Positions 35,138-49,000 of a stretch of 64,000 nt of DNA are shown piece after piece (position 1 is the first letter of the stretch; every line of letters begins with the position of its first letter). The position numbers and the translations under genes are program-made. The DNA comes from Bombus terrestris (taxonomy: Eukaryota > Arthropoda > Insecta > Hymenoptera > Apidae), in assembly GCF_910591885.1 (NCBI RefSeq), contig NC_063270.1, forward strand, positions 1,798,001-1,862,000, written 5' to 3'. The notes under the pieces are model-generated. The model searched no databases, was not told where the DNA came from, and was given only the letters and a program-made list of their open reading frames with translations.

Positions 35138-37444
35138 TGAAATAAAAAGATGAAGCGATGATAAATGTGAATTAAAAGGTGAATAATATTAAGAGTTATA
35201 TACGTTGGAACGTATTACTCCAGCTTTCTTAATTTTTATATTTCTTTAGAAAAATAAAATAAAGAATATTCGCTTATTGAATTATATTCAAATTACAAAT
35301 TCTTCTTCAGAGAAATTATTTATCAGTATTATTTCGTTTTCTTCTCTCTTTTTTAATACGTTCTATATGGTAAACGTGTCTCACGAAATCGCGATTCTGC
35401 CCAATCCAATGTTAATTGGATCGCATATATGTGTTGCGTTACACTCGCTTAATTAGAGACAGTGCGATAAAAATTATAGTACGGCATGAGGAGAGTCAAC
35501 ACAAAGCGCAACATAAATAAAATAAAATTATATTTCTATCTTAATTTTTAATTAATCACTGTTTATTATGGATCATCGAGGAGAAAGGAATATGCCATTA
35601 TTTGCTTTCAATCAGAAAAATGTACAATAGAAAAGAAAACAAAGAAATCTACACTATCAATGTATACAACGAGGATTATATTTTTGAAAGAATATATTTG
35701 AAAGATTATATTTTGAAAGAAACCTAGAAATTAATTTCTAAATTAAATCTAATCAAAAATCTAATAAATAAAAACTAACAAATTAAATTCGTATTTCATT
35801 TAAAAATGAAAATATGCGTACGATTAAATTACGCATTAAGAATTTAGAGAAAAAGCGGTTCTAAGGATAAAATCATTAGTTCAACAATACTATGCGTAAG
35901 GATAAACTTTAATAGAAAAAACTACATGCCTCTATGGTGTTAGTGCATAAGTTAGGATAAGTGATACATCGTAGATAGTTCAAGGGAACAGAGCTATGGG
36001 TGATGAGAACCGACCGCCGATAGTTGTCTGCTTAGCTTTAAGGTCAGCAAGTGATGACGTGTTGGTGGTCACGTGAAATCCTTGTGAGACACGTTAGCTT
36101 AGGCCAAAAGGGATATGCATGCGGATGTGTGGATGCGAATGTGTGTGCTTACAGCGACTGCCTGCGTGAAGACAAAAGAGTCTTTGCCAGCGAGTGTAAG
36201 TGAATGGTACAGCGAGTATGAGCGAACGTCTCTTTTTAGCTAGCAATAAAATAATAGTTCAATCTCCCGTAACAGTCATCCGCTCTATCATCCCTACACT
36301 TCTGAACATTAAAACATTAACGACTGCTGCTATTATCATGCGAAAAAACATTTGCTTTCTATACTTTTCTTGTTTTCCGAACAAAATACGATTGTCCCAT
36401 TTCTGCGCTAAACCTTCCGTATCGTAATGTAATTATGCATTATTATAAAAACTGATATAAATTCGCATTGCTGTTCTCAAAGTTTTATAATATTATGCGA
36501 TACAAAGTTATATTATCGCGCAACAATTTTATGAAAAAGTAGGAAACCAACACGCGGAAGAATAATAATTCGCGTATGCGTCAAACTGTCAGGTTTCACG
36601 GCGTATGCGGATTATTCAGAACCGTTGTTAACAATTTACATGCAAATCAAAGATAAATGTTCGTACAGAATAATTGAAATAGTCGCATTGTTGATATACG
36701 GGAGATATCGCGAATAATAACGATTCCCGATGATAGAAATAAAATGTGATATTTCTTGAAACAAGCAGCAGCGAATAAATTTCGTTGAATTCTGCAAAAT
36801 TTCTCGGTTAACCGGAAAACGCAGACAAAGTAGATCGTATGACATAGTTATTCGCGATATATATGGTGTAATGGTCGTTCACCTAATGACAATGGCAATT
36901 AGCATTGATTATTAATTTGAGCGTAATAGCTGGAGTATCGGGCTGGAATTGGCCAAGCTGCTTATTTTTGCGAAACCGATGGTTATCGTCTGCTCCGGTT
37001 TAGTTCTCTAACGCAAATCCAAATTTGTTTCGTTGCGACTCCCGACGCGGAAATGTTCGTACGACTATCGGCAAGCAAAAACAATGTCACACGTATATAT
37101 CGTTCGTATCGTGCCGCGAAACGATAGATTTTAATTTTAAATAAAATAAAGCTGACGTTTTATTGGTTGAATAGTAATTTGCAATTTAGCGAGGGACGTA
37201 TTCTAGTACATTTTTAGAGAATTAATTTCGATATTTTATCTCGATATAATATAGAATATACACAGAATGAAAGTGTAAAAATCCTCTTTAATCTGATGGA
37301 ACGATTGATGGAGAAAGATAATTTCGAGTTAACAATATGCATTGCTAAGTTTATGAATATAATTGTTACTCGCGTAAAAACTCGCGTATTTAAATTTTCT
37401 ATATAATTACACCCGTACGTGTTATAAATACGAAACCTATCGTA

Positions 37445-37663
37445 TTAGGTCATCCCATAAGTTCGTTCCGTTTTTCGAGCAGTTATATATGTTAAGATCG
37501 TTTACATATCTTTCAGTTTCATGAAAAAATGTAATCCCCCTCTCGTTCTGCAACTTCTTCCCATTTTTCAAGTGCATTAGTCCCTTATCGCCTATTATAT
37601 GTTTATAAATCGACGCATGAAATGTATACACAAAAGTCGGCACGAACTTATGGGATGACCTAA
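37445..37663 (-). mobile_element. mariner deletion derivative (MITE-like) with a transposase tail
   Basis: The 219-bp unit has inverted termini ttaggtcatcccataagttc..., the two ends agreeing at 25 of 26 positions. It is flanked by TA on both sides, as expected for Tc1/mariner insertion. On the - strand, about 37570-37510, one frame reads GTNALEKWEEVAEREGDYIF, matching the C-terminal end of mariner transposases (L-x-KRW-x-KV-x-x-x-G-x-YF pattern). The rest of the transposase, including the catalytic D,D,D residues, is deleted, so the copy is not autonomous. Confidence 0.9.
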
Positions 37664-40600
37664 TATATTCGAAACTTTATTCTTCAAACTTGAATTAAAT
37701 TTCTATGAAAGAATGTCGAATAAAACATATGCTGTAAATATCTACAAAATGCATTAACTTTCCAGTTGATCAAATACTCTAGATTATCTCGAGTAGATCA
37801 GCAATAAAATATGTTTGTAGACCCATCGGCTCGAATTAATAAAAGCCATAATTATCGGCGGGGTGATAATTTTCTAAATACAAAATTTCGTTAGCCATTT
37901 TCGTCCCACTTGTTTCGTACGGTGAAAAATCCCGAGTGGGCTCAAAAAGGGAATTTCATTTCCAAATAAACGTGGAACTTGTCACGACATATTGTTTGCT
38001 CGCCGTACTTAGCAATATAAATTTTCGAGTAAAAGTTGCGCAGGACAACGCGTATGTTGCGCGTGTATGTCGTATAATGAAACTGCAACTTTAAAATGAT
38101 CGAATTTATTACGACGAACTCGCTCGTCGTCAGGTATGCGTTTTATATCGCGATCTACATGCTGTAAATCCACAGGGACGAAATTATGAAACAAAATTCG
38201 CACTTCGAGATAATCGTACTTATCTACGTCCTATGTGTTATCGTAATCGATGTTTATCTGAGAAAGAAAAACAGACGAAAAATATTAACTGTGTAACATT
38301 TCAATCTAAAAGAGACGAGAGAGAATGATTATGGTTGCCGTAACGAAGGCACGCGGTGCGCGTTGGGCGTTCAGGCGCGACGTAACAAGTGGAGTAAAAC
38401 CGAGTTTAAGTATTTACAAGGAAATCACTGTAACACGCAGTCCATTATCAGCGCGCGAATCGGTTACCCCCTCTTCCGCGTTTAATGACGGAAATTTTAT
38501 CGCGTAAGCCGTGTAAACCAACAAAGCCGACGCGTGTATTATCGTCCACGGGGAGTGTGTATGCAAAGATTGTCCTGGCTCGCGCGGCATGCTCCAACTT
38601 CTCGTTGAAGTCACGCGATCAGATAAACCCGGGGGATTAACCGTTAAACCGAAGCGAAGGTATAAACGGAGCGTGAAGAGAACGACGAGAGAAAAGAAAG
38701 CAGAGAAACGTAACGGGTGGGATTTTACACTTGAACACAGAGTCTGGTTGTGATCTATAATAGGTCAATTGCGTTCAACATTCTGGCTAAGTTTCAAGCC
38801 GAGAGCAGGATGCAATGATTGAAATAGTTTGATAATTGTTTGAAATATTTTTGGCCGAGAATCTTGATGAGTTAAAGTGAACCATAGGAAGCATACTTCT
38901 CCCGGTTGTTGTACCGTGGTCGCTTAGTCCATTTGATAAACTTGTAATTTGGAAACTGGAGAGTTTGAATTATAACGATATATATTACATAGGATGATAA
39001 AAGATAGATCGGAGAATGCTGAATGGTTTGTAGTTTTCACTAGGAATAAAACTAATATTCATCAGGGTAGTACATTATTCGATGCTTTATTTTTAAATCG
39101 AAAAGAAATTGAACGTTCTTTACTATGATGAACATAGAAAATTCTGATTTATTTTGATAATTTTGAATAAATGCATATCAGTGCGCATTTAATATTTAAT
39201 ATATAAACTAAGTAATTCGTTATCGTTTTATTAAACTCGACTCTCAAAAAAGCCGCATCATTTACGCTATTATATGTTAGCTTGTTTAATACGCACGAAA
39301 CGTCATTTTAAATTGTAAAAATATAATGGTAATACCCGAGTTATACGAATACGATTTCAAACCCTCCAAATATACAAATGGACGAACAAATCGAACAATC
39401 AAATAGACAAAGAACCACAAGCATGTCTGCAAAGAGGAGAATAGTAAATCAGAGATGCGGTCGCGGGTGGCACACCCTGTACAACAGACACGATCGAGGG
39501 TGGTTAGAAGAGAAAACGAGGAGAAAAAAGAGGGTACAGATGGAGAAGGAGAGGATATATAGGAGTATAGCAGTAGCAGGAAGCATCGCATAGAGGAGGA
39601 TGGGACGACAGTGGCGAGAGATGTTGGCACGTCACGTCAAGGGCTAAAAGTCCGCGAAACAATATCCAACCGCCGGCCCATCCTACCCCAACGCTACATC
39701 TCTCTTCCCTTTTCTCTTGCTGCTGCTTCTTCTGTTCCGTATTAGTTATCGTTTATCAGGCCGGCCAGACAAAACGCGCCGCCGGGAATTGGGTGAGCCA
39801 TCTGTTGCCAGACATGATCGATAAAAGTCCGCCAAGTGCTATCAGTGCTAAACTGCTATTTCGACGAGCTGCCGCACGTTTCACCCTTCCATTCCCCCTC
39901 GTTCCAGCCTTCCTCTCCTCCACCCTGTGGCAATGTCTCGTTTTCTCGTGCCCCTTTGTCGAGCGTTCCACCACCTTTCGCGATTTCTTTTTCCTGCTTC
40001 TTCTTTTCAGCTTCCAGCCCCGCAACATCTGTCCGGAGCCAGATCCGATCGCGGAAGTGTATACGCAATAAATTGAATCCGGCCTGCAAATTGCTCGTTA
40101 CGCTTTGCTTGGTCGATTAGGCTTTTTGCGGACGCCAGCCGGCAAATTTTCGATGCAGGATAGAACCGAGAATGGGCTGCAGTTTTTTGGAATCGGTTAT
40201 GCCGCAAGACGTGCGCCATTTCTACTCGTACCTTGATGGCTTTTGCCGAAGGGTCGTGATGATAACGTTAAGGATATCTTCCAGTTTTCGACGACAGCGA
40301 TGGATGCAAAGAGTTTTTCTTCGGGACTTGGCGTTTTTGTAAGATCAACCTATTGTGTGTAATTAAAGCATTAAGGATCAAATAATATACAATATAGTTT
40401 ACCATAATGTTATAATATCTTTGAAAGAAGAGTTGTAGAATCTAGGTGAGAGAAATGGTGACGAAGAAAGTATTAAGCGAACTCGTGACATTACTTTTCG
40501 TAGACACGATGTTAAGAAACAAAATTCGATTACTTAGATTAATCGAAAAAAGTTGCGAATGAAACGTGACGTTAACGAATTTCCTTATCCTTGCTTTATC

Positions 40601-41390
40601 TCCTCTCGCTAAATAAAAGGAGAAAACTGGTTTGCTTGCTTTTGTATTTTCGTAATTTCGGTGAATTACTTGGGGTATATAATAATTTTAGAAAACAATA
40701 TCGAAAGAGTACGGCGGAAGCGACGAAACTTCCCGTTTCGCCTTTTCCAATTTCTGGTGTGTCAATTTTGCAACACATGGCCCTTGCGTTATCGCGATGG
40801 AAGATTGCAGTTTCTTTTTGTTTTTTTCTTTCCTTTCTCTTTTTTACCTGAACATCGGACGATTCCTTAGGATAGTTTGAACAAATTGTTTCTTTACTAG
40901 TAATAAAGACCTTGAAGAAATATTTTATTAGAAATAGTAGATGAATATTAATATGCATATAATTAGCATCAATCTGTTATATGATCGATTGATATTTCTT
41001 TAAATTAAGCATGAAGTCATCAAAAATTCTATGAATCAAATGATAGACTTCTTTCATTTTTATTATCGTCATTTTATATCAGAAACTTTATGCGTATGCC
41101 TGAGATTTTATCGACACGAGAATCGCAATAAAAATGAAATTAAAATTTTAAAATATATTTTAATGAGTAACATGCTATAGGATATTCATCGTTCACTCGT
41201 TCGAATCAGTAAAAATATTATATAAAAATGTATTTATATTTCCATATTTTATATAACTATCCTCATATTCATATTTCAAAGCTCTGAATAATTATGCAGA
41301 GACTAACTGTTTTATTAAATTTTATCATTTTTCACCGAATATTTGCAAATATTGTAGTATCATGGATGAGGGGCCTGGGAGTGTCGTGTG

Positions 41391-41410
41391 AATTATTATT
41401 ATTATTATTA
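41391..41410. repeat. (ATT)n microsatellite
   Basis: About seven ATT units. Confidence 0.9.
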
Positions 41411-42525
41411 GCATGTATATAGTGAGGCTAAGACAACACACAAGGGGTTGCTAGGGGACAAAGAACGAATTAATAACAGTATAAGTTGAGATGTCAGAGA
41501 GTACGGATTGCGTTGATGAGAGTCGTTGATTAATTATTCAGTTGTGTTAATTATTATACGTTTGCTGCGATTAGTTCATATTTAACAAACACTATTCTCT
41601 GTTCAATTAACACCAGTTCAATCTACTTATCATTAATAAACTAATTAAAGTAGTTACGATACACTATATTATTTGCAATTATTTTTTATATACTGTGAAT
41701 TTTTGAAACTTGATAATTTAAATAAAATCTAAAGATAAACGCGATCCATTTAGAATTAATTCCCGACAGTCGAAATTACGTTGACGGAAACAAAAATTTT
41801 CCAACAACGAAGCAATGGAATCGTAAAGAAATTTTAATATAACAAGTTACACGGTTTCGCCGTAGGGGAGGGAATGTAAAAACTGAAGTATTTTTATGAA
41901 ACCGCAGCACAAATTTAATATCGCATGTAAACAGTTGCACGGAGATGCCCGGAAGATATTAGTGTTAGTAAAGTACATGTCGATACATGTATAAATTGAA
42001 TCCACTATAGAAATTCCTCGTCAAAGAGATGCATTCTTGCTTCCTCTTTTTCCGCCAATACCGCCTCCTATGTAATGTGACGTCGAGCGTGAAAATACTC
42101 CACTCCACAACCCTGGTATAGTTTCTATCACGAAGTTATGCATGCGCAAAAAAAAAAGTGTATGGCGTCTGATGTCACTTAAATTGTCCCACTAACTACC
42201 AAGCGTGTCGTTAGTCCGAAACGTATCGTGTAGCCAATTTTTTACGCAGCGCAAGTTTGAAATATTGCTTATACGAGTAAAGAATTTTTTACACGAACAA
42301 AATTTAATTACATATTATACGTTGCATAATATCGAAATTTAAGAGAAATAGAGTTCAGATTAAAGATTTGCAATCTATTAACTGAGTACACAAATGCGTG
42401 GCGCGATGTCTGACCATGTATCGTACTATACCACTAGCTTTGGATAAAACACTATTTATAATTTCTGCAACAAGAAAATATATAGCCATACTATAAGTAA
42501 AATTCAATAATATGAAAATACCATT

Positions 42526-42540
42526 ATGTGTGTGTGTGTA
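42526..42540. repeat. short (TG)n run
   Basis: About seven TG units shortly before the last DIP intron ends. Confidence 0.85.
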
Positions 42541-42769
42541 TGTAAACCCATCTCAAGTTCACGTCGATAAATTTTCATTTTTTGTATAATATCTTTTTAA
42601 AAAATATCTTTTTAAAGAATATTCTTCCTATTCTTGATACCGTATTCTTCCTATTATTGATGAAGAATCTGACGAGCGATATTTTCCATTTAACTTCGTC
42701 CTGTTCAATAAAACCGAGAAAAATGAAAAATTTTATTAATTCAACTTAAAATGATTTCGTTTATTTCAG

Positions 42770-43020
42770 ATATGGATCTACCGAAACACTCGAAGAAACT
42801 GGGAGACCGAAGACTGGACAGTGACACGAACGAAGCGATCAACGATCGAGATCACAGACTGACTAACGTGTATCAAGGCTCTTTACGGGAAACGGGTTCA
42901 ACCTTGGAACCATTCTTCAACGGCGACGACACATCCTCGTCGACGTCCTCAAACGACATTTTACCACCCGCCTCTTGTATTCTTCTAATAACGTTGTCCC
43001 AACTGCTCGCTTTGACGTAA
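42770..43020 (+). CDS. DIP/lachesin-family Ig protein, last coding exon (membrane-proximal stalk and GPI signal)
   Basis: The acceptor is tttatttcag; AT completes the phase-1 codon to D, giving the junction RLY-DMDLPKHSKK. The first part is hydrophilic and charged (RRLDSDTNEAINDRDHRL), then comes a Ser/Thr-rich linker (DDTSSSTSSND) and a short hydrophobic end, ILLITLSQLLALT, followed by TAA at 43018-43020. Small residues, a spacer and a terminal hydrophobic run with no cytoplasmic charge form the classic pattern for GPI-anchor attachment, as reported for several DIPs and lachesin. The protein would therefore sit on the outer face of the plasma membrane. The six exons total 1053 nt in one frame. 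The stalk differs between paralogues, so it does not help to name the subtype. Confidence 0.88.
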
Positions 43021-46000
43021 AGAACACTATAAAAAAAAAAAAAACACGTGAATACAGAAGGAACGAAGAATCATGCGTTTACTTCAACGACGGCGGTCGA
43101 TCATTGTTTTTCCCGTGTGTCGATGCATATCGATTTCTGTGCTGCGTTATACTCATCGACAGAGAAAAAGCAAGTTTATTTCGGAAAGATTAGTTACAAG
43201 TTTGTGTTGATATCTCATCGTTGCATTTGTTCGATCCCTCCATCGATGATACACTACCGGATCTAGCTGACGAATTAGAATCGAAAGAGGTTGTATCTGT
43301 TTGAAGAGTTCGTTCGGTAAGTAATGATACATACAGATTTCTATCTCACGTTATATAGTTTTAAAATTCTATCATTTTTAATTCTTGTTAATTTGGTTTA
43401 ATTTCGTTTAATATTTTATCGAGTATTCATTTTGAATTTTATTCATTTTTGGTTAGAAAATGTTATTTTCATTTATTTATTTATAATTCGTTTCTTGTCT
43501 TTATTTGAATTTTTTACTTTTTTATGTATTTATCGTGGATATTATAAAATAAGATCACAAAACGATATGAAAATATTTTTCGACGTATTTCGAGCAAAAT
43601 ATTTCTTACATACTTCTCCTATACAACTTGTACAAATTTTGATATTTCATTTTACTTGGATTTAACTTTTTCTACAACTTTTCGCAACGTATTTGCCTAG
43701 TTTGAAAGTACTAAGTATCGTGTAATGTAAAAGCAAGTTTAACTGAATTAGAAGAATTTTATACAAAACTTCGTGATGTTCACCGTTGAAGGACTGATAA
43801 AAATATCGTACGAGCCTTATACATTTTTATCTAAAATTGGATAATTCATTATGCTGGACCAAAATATATATCGTATTATTCCGACTTGAATGAAAAACTG
43901 TTATTTATTCGAACTCTGTTATTAGTTCTTTGAATTTTAAAAATTCCTAACTTCTGATTAAAGCAAATTTGCAAAACACAGAAGTTAGAATGGTAAACAA
44001 TTAACACCCAAATTTTGTATTTATTTATTACAAAATCTTCAATTATCATATTTCTACCTAAATATTAATCTTCCATATTTTTTTCTTTCCATGTATAATA
44101 TTTTCTCTAGAAAGCTGAACTGAACAACAAATTATCTATCCAGAAAAATAAGCATTTAACTAATATTTTAAATTTTATTGACAAACCTTTTAGTAGAATC
44201 GTATCTTCGAGAATCGTATAACGCTTCATTTATTATTTTACAAGTGAATAATTTCACTAGGTTAAATTTTGGTTATTTGTAAACAACACGTTTTGCAAGT
44301 AATACGCAAACGCTTGGCAAGCGATAGATTTAAATTCGTTACGTCGCCGAGGTAGGCATTTTTATCTCTCCAATTAAGAAGACACGTCTCGTTAGAGCAA
44401 TTTCACCATCCACCTGTTACTCTGTAATCCACTTGACCTACGTGTATAAGTCCACACTTTAATGTAGCACCACTTACACGATCTTTCAACAAAAGAACCA
44501 GACCAGAGAAGTATTTTAAAGTGGTTTTAAAAATACGCGCCAATGTGCCAGGTAGTTAAATACAGTAAATGACTATAAAAACTGAACCGCTCGAAGAAAA
44601 CAGGAAAAACATTTAAAGAACCGAAAAACAGTACGCTTAGCCTACTAAATGATCTTTTTCATCGATTAACGCGTCATTTCAGACGAATTGTTAAACAATA
44701 CGAAATTCATTACAGTTGGACCTAGTTAATTAGTACGTGATATATACAATGATCCGAAAATACTTTTTGCAGTTACTCCTAACAGTAACTTTTATTTAAA
44801 GGAAACACGCGTAAAATCAAAAATAGAATTATAAATAGAAATGCCAAATAGAATATCAATAGAAACAACGAAACAAAAAGTAAAGATTTTCTGATTTCTC
44901 CATCTCATTAATTCTCTCAAATTAATCACCCCTTTCAGTTACCAAATAATACTTGGTAAAAAGAGGGTAATTGTTTCGGTTGGATAATTTATCGAACGAA
45001 TTTCTACTCGAATTTTTCCTCGCGTACACCGCTTGAACAAATGGAGAAAAATCGACGGACTGATTCCTTGTTTATTCAGACCGCGAAACGAGTCGAACCT
45101 TTAGTCGTACCGCGATAAACTTGGGTCACGAGTACAATTGCACGTCGACCAACAGAGGTACGTTATTGTATCAGGGCTGACGAACGTGAAATTAATATTC
45201 TAATGAATATCGGAGAAACGTAACGGCAGAACGAAGATCTCGTCGTGGATCTCGTCATATCGAACAGCTCGCTCCACCGTGCGATTGTCCGTTCTAGGCT
45301 TAACGAGATATCTCGTTAGCACTGCATGTTCGCCTTCTCTGTCTCTCTTCGACGACCGGTCTGTCGAATTGTCCGATCTGTTGCAATGATAGAATTATTA
45401 AACCCCGGGCTCGTGTACTTTTTTCTTGTCCCACCCTCATCTCTACCCTCGTTTTTCCCCTACTTTTCTCTGTCCCTTTTCACGTTATGTTTCACGGATT
45501 CGCGTGTCTTTTTTCAACGTGTGAACACGCATATGAAGGGCATGGAATAAAATCTGTTCCCTTCATATCCGACTCGCTGGATTATTACGATCGTTGACGG
45601 GGATATCAGGCAACCGAGATAAATGTGAACGAATGAAATTTAGTTACGCAAATGTTGCTCATCATCGGTTCACAAAGGATCATGTGCGAATCGTAGTTCT
45701 GGATTTGATTAAAACGCGAATCAGCTACGTTTCCGCGTAGTTGATACGTAAGTCATTCAGATGCCACATTGATCAACTCTATAAGATAAAAGGAGCGATG
45801 ATGTTGCAGATACTATTTTTTAAATTCACTTTAGAATTTGCTATTCTTTATATCGTCTTCTTGCGACGAATAAACTTATTGACGTAAATGAATCGTGTAT
45901 CTGTGTGATGAAAGTAAAAAATTAACAAGAAGTAGAATTGAGCAGTTTGATTTCTAAGAAATCATGCGGAGATTGTTTAACAATTTGTTGTTCGACAGCT

Positions 46001-49000
46001 CTTGATCATTTTTCCTTTCATTTAATGTTTCTAGTGAGGTTTTTTATTCTGTTATTTTGATTCTTTGTTGAAGTGTCAGAAAATCTTGGAATATGTCCTC
46101 TGGGGTCTTTACAAATTTTTCTATACTAATAAATACAATTAAAATTGCCAGATACGTATATATTATTCGTGCGTCATATCCGTTTCACTAGAATATCTGA
46201 AATTTGGACGCAAATATTCAGAAGAAATTTCACTGTTGGTGTAGGTATCATCGAGAGGAAACATATAAATTGTATCATTCTATTCTCTTGTTTCTTGTAT
46301 TACGTAGGAGGACAAGGAATAAATTGGCAATTATTAATAATCTATACGAATCCAATACATATCCCTAATCAATTATAAAGTAGCGATATGATTTCACATT
46401 TTTAAGCAACGATTAGGAGTACACAAGTCTGAAGATATTGTTAGATTTGTAATGAATACGAAAAAGATTGTACAGACGAACTGAGTTTATGGTAATCGTT
46501 ACACAAATGCAAAGTTAATGTACTAATGTACTAATCAAGCTTAGAAAACTTTTGAATAAGTTTTGCCAATTAAGCTTCATCCACTTTGGTAGCATATTAT
46601 ACGTTTCGTGGATGTCGCAATAAATTGAAAAATGAAAAACAGTTCATTCTTGTGAAATGGAAATTTATTATCACAATTGTTTACATATTTACATATTAAT
46701 GACCGACATTTAATACAATATCGATTGATAATTAGCTAGAAGAATTTTATTTGTTTCTTAATTTCAGTAATTTTTTTCTAGTTACTCGTAACTTTCATTG
46801 GACTTTCATTCCTTAAAAATTTCTTTTTCCTCAAAAATTATATCACTTACACGGAAAAGATAAACTCCCATCATACCGAAAAATATTACGCCTCTGATCA
46901 AGATATCATCGATTTTCTAATCTGTAAAATTTTGAAATGAAATTTTATAGATATATAACGATTCAAGAATTACAAAGTAAGCACGTATACGTTGTATAAA
47001 AATGACAGTATAACGATAACGATAAACGCAGTTTCCTGACAAAGTATAGTTAATTCATTCAGCGTGCAGCGTGCGTTTTGCTCCCTTTTACGAGAAAGTC
47101 TCGTCGCTCATATACACGAATAAAAGAAAAACGAGAAGAAAAACTGGAAGAAAAAAGAGAGCAAGAGACGAGATAAAGGTCAAAAACAAAAGAGTCGTGC
47201 AATAAAGCACGAAGTCATTAATTAAAGTCGTTGTATGAGCGAGAAATGAAGTTGTATCCGTGCTTTCGATACTGTTATATCGGTGTGCATGCACAGAACG
47301 CCACGTTGTTCGTACGATGAGCTTCCACCGTATGTAGTGTAAAAACGAATAAAAAAATATTATGAAAAAACGAAGAAACGCAAAAGTGGAAAATATTCCG
47401 AGCTAGTAAGAATGTAAGAAATGTATCCCTTTGCTTTTGCAACCAACAAATAAAGAGAGAGAAAAGTATCGTTGAGCATTATTATGGCTAGTCATGGATG
47501 ATGCTGTACGGATGTATGAGAGGGTGTGTGTGCATCTTAAACTGGTATGTAATGTTAGGAAATATATGTACGATTTTTACGTACAAAAAGAAAACGAGCA
47601 AAATTTCATTTATCCTATGTATATAGATAGGTTATGCGATTTTTTAAATTTACATATTTTGAATTATCATATACATGACAATGATATATGATAGTAAATA
47701 ACAATAGATTTGTGAGATGGAACTATATCATCTTGAGTTATATTATTAATATTGTAGAGGATGTTTAGTACATTTTTGAAGTTTCTGTTGTAATAAAGAG
47801 ACTGAGATATGATTTATTTCTCACTATAAATCAAAGTAAAGTTAAAGTATAGATTTATATATAGATCGCACTTTTGCTAGACAACTCGACAGATTTGTTG
47901 AGAAAACGCAGTTTTCTAGGATTCTTTACGAATAATATTCGTTTGAAGCATATTAAAAAGGTATTAAAAAGAAAGTAAGATAATTCACTTCGGTTGAAAG
48001 AACGTGCCAAAGTGTGTGAATTTGAAGTAGAGATGCCGCGTTTCATCTATTAATCGCTTTTGATCTTCCCTTTTAAATACATTCTAGTTAATGAAATTTT
48101 GTTTTAGAAGGATGTATCAGTGTTTGATGCAAGATGTTAATGTTACAACAATGTTTCCGATAACGACATTATCCTGTTAATAATTAAGAAATCTTTTATC
48201 GGATAATTTAGTATAAACAAAGCAATTAGTTCACAAAAGATCGTACGGAACATTTTATTTAATTAGTAGCTGAAGTATAACGAACGCCAGTTTAAACAAA
48301 TTTCCCTTTAACTTATTCCACGGAACAAATTCCTTTGTTGCGTGAGAAAATAATCCTTGTTCTTGACGTCCGATTTAATAATTACAGTCAAAGATTTATT
48401 TAAAAGAAAAAGTGCGATTCGTTTAGGAAGAAAGTAAGAAATTACGCAAAGATTTTTAATTTCGTTTCTCTTCCAGTGATAATAACTCATTAATTGAAAT
48501 TTTTACGGTAGAAATCTTATAGTTCGTGGCTTAATATAATTTTTAATGTGGTGAATTTGAAATGCAGAATTCAAATATTTGAGAATTTAATAATATGAAA
48601 ATTCAGCAATTCAAGACGAAAAATAGAAAACAAGGAAGATGGTTCCATATAAGTTAATAATTCACAAATAAACAACATTTCTACGCGCAATTGCAAACAT
48701 GCGAAATGAATGAATATGAATGAATAGATGACTGTTAGTAACTAGAAAGAAGAAATTATGCGACATTTAATATTAGTGGATATGAAAATACATTTATGTG
48801 TAGATTGTGTAAAATACGAAATATAATGAAACGATACTATTAAAGTTATTGAATTGTTGGCTGTAGGTGTTTACGACGTTTATATGATATATATATAATA
48901 TATATATATATAATAGAGTGTAAGATATATAAAATATGAAATCAAATTACACAACAAAATCGGCTTTCCATGGTTCGGTAACATGAAACAAAATCTTAAA

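Larger units (their letters stand above)
34232..42769 (+). other. DIP gene intron E-F
   Basis: This 8,538-bp intron runs from GTGAGT to tttatttcag. It contains the 847-bp repeat copy 1, the mariner derivative at 37445-37663, a possible LTR-like block at about 35938-36274, an ATT run and a TG run. The stretch 38.3-40.3 kb is higher in GC but shows no supported gene; open frames on both strands at 39.3-40.2 kb lack domain content. Confidence 0.75.

Noticed and set aside
43021..47400. Assigning a definite poly-A site to the DIP gene
   Set aside because: Several AATAAA-like signals occur in AT-rich sequence; none can be preferred without transcript data.
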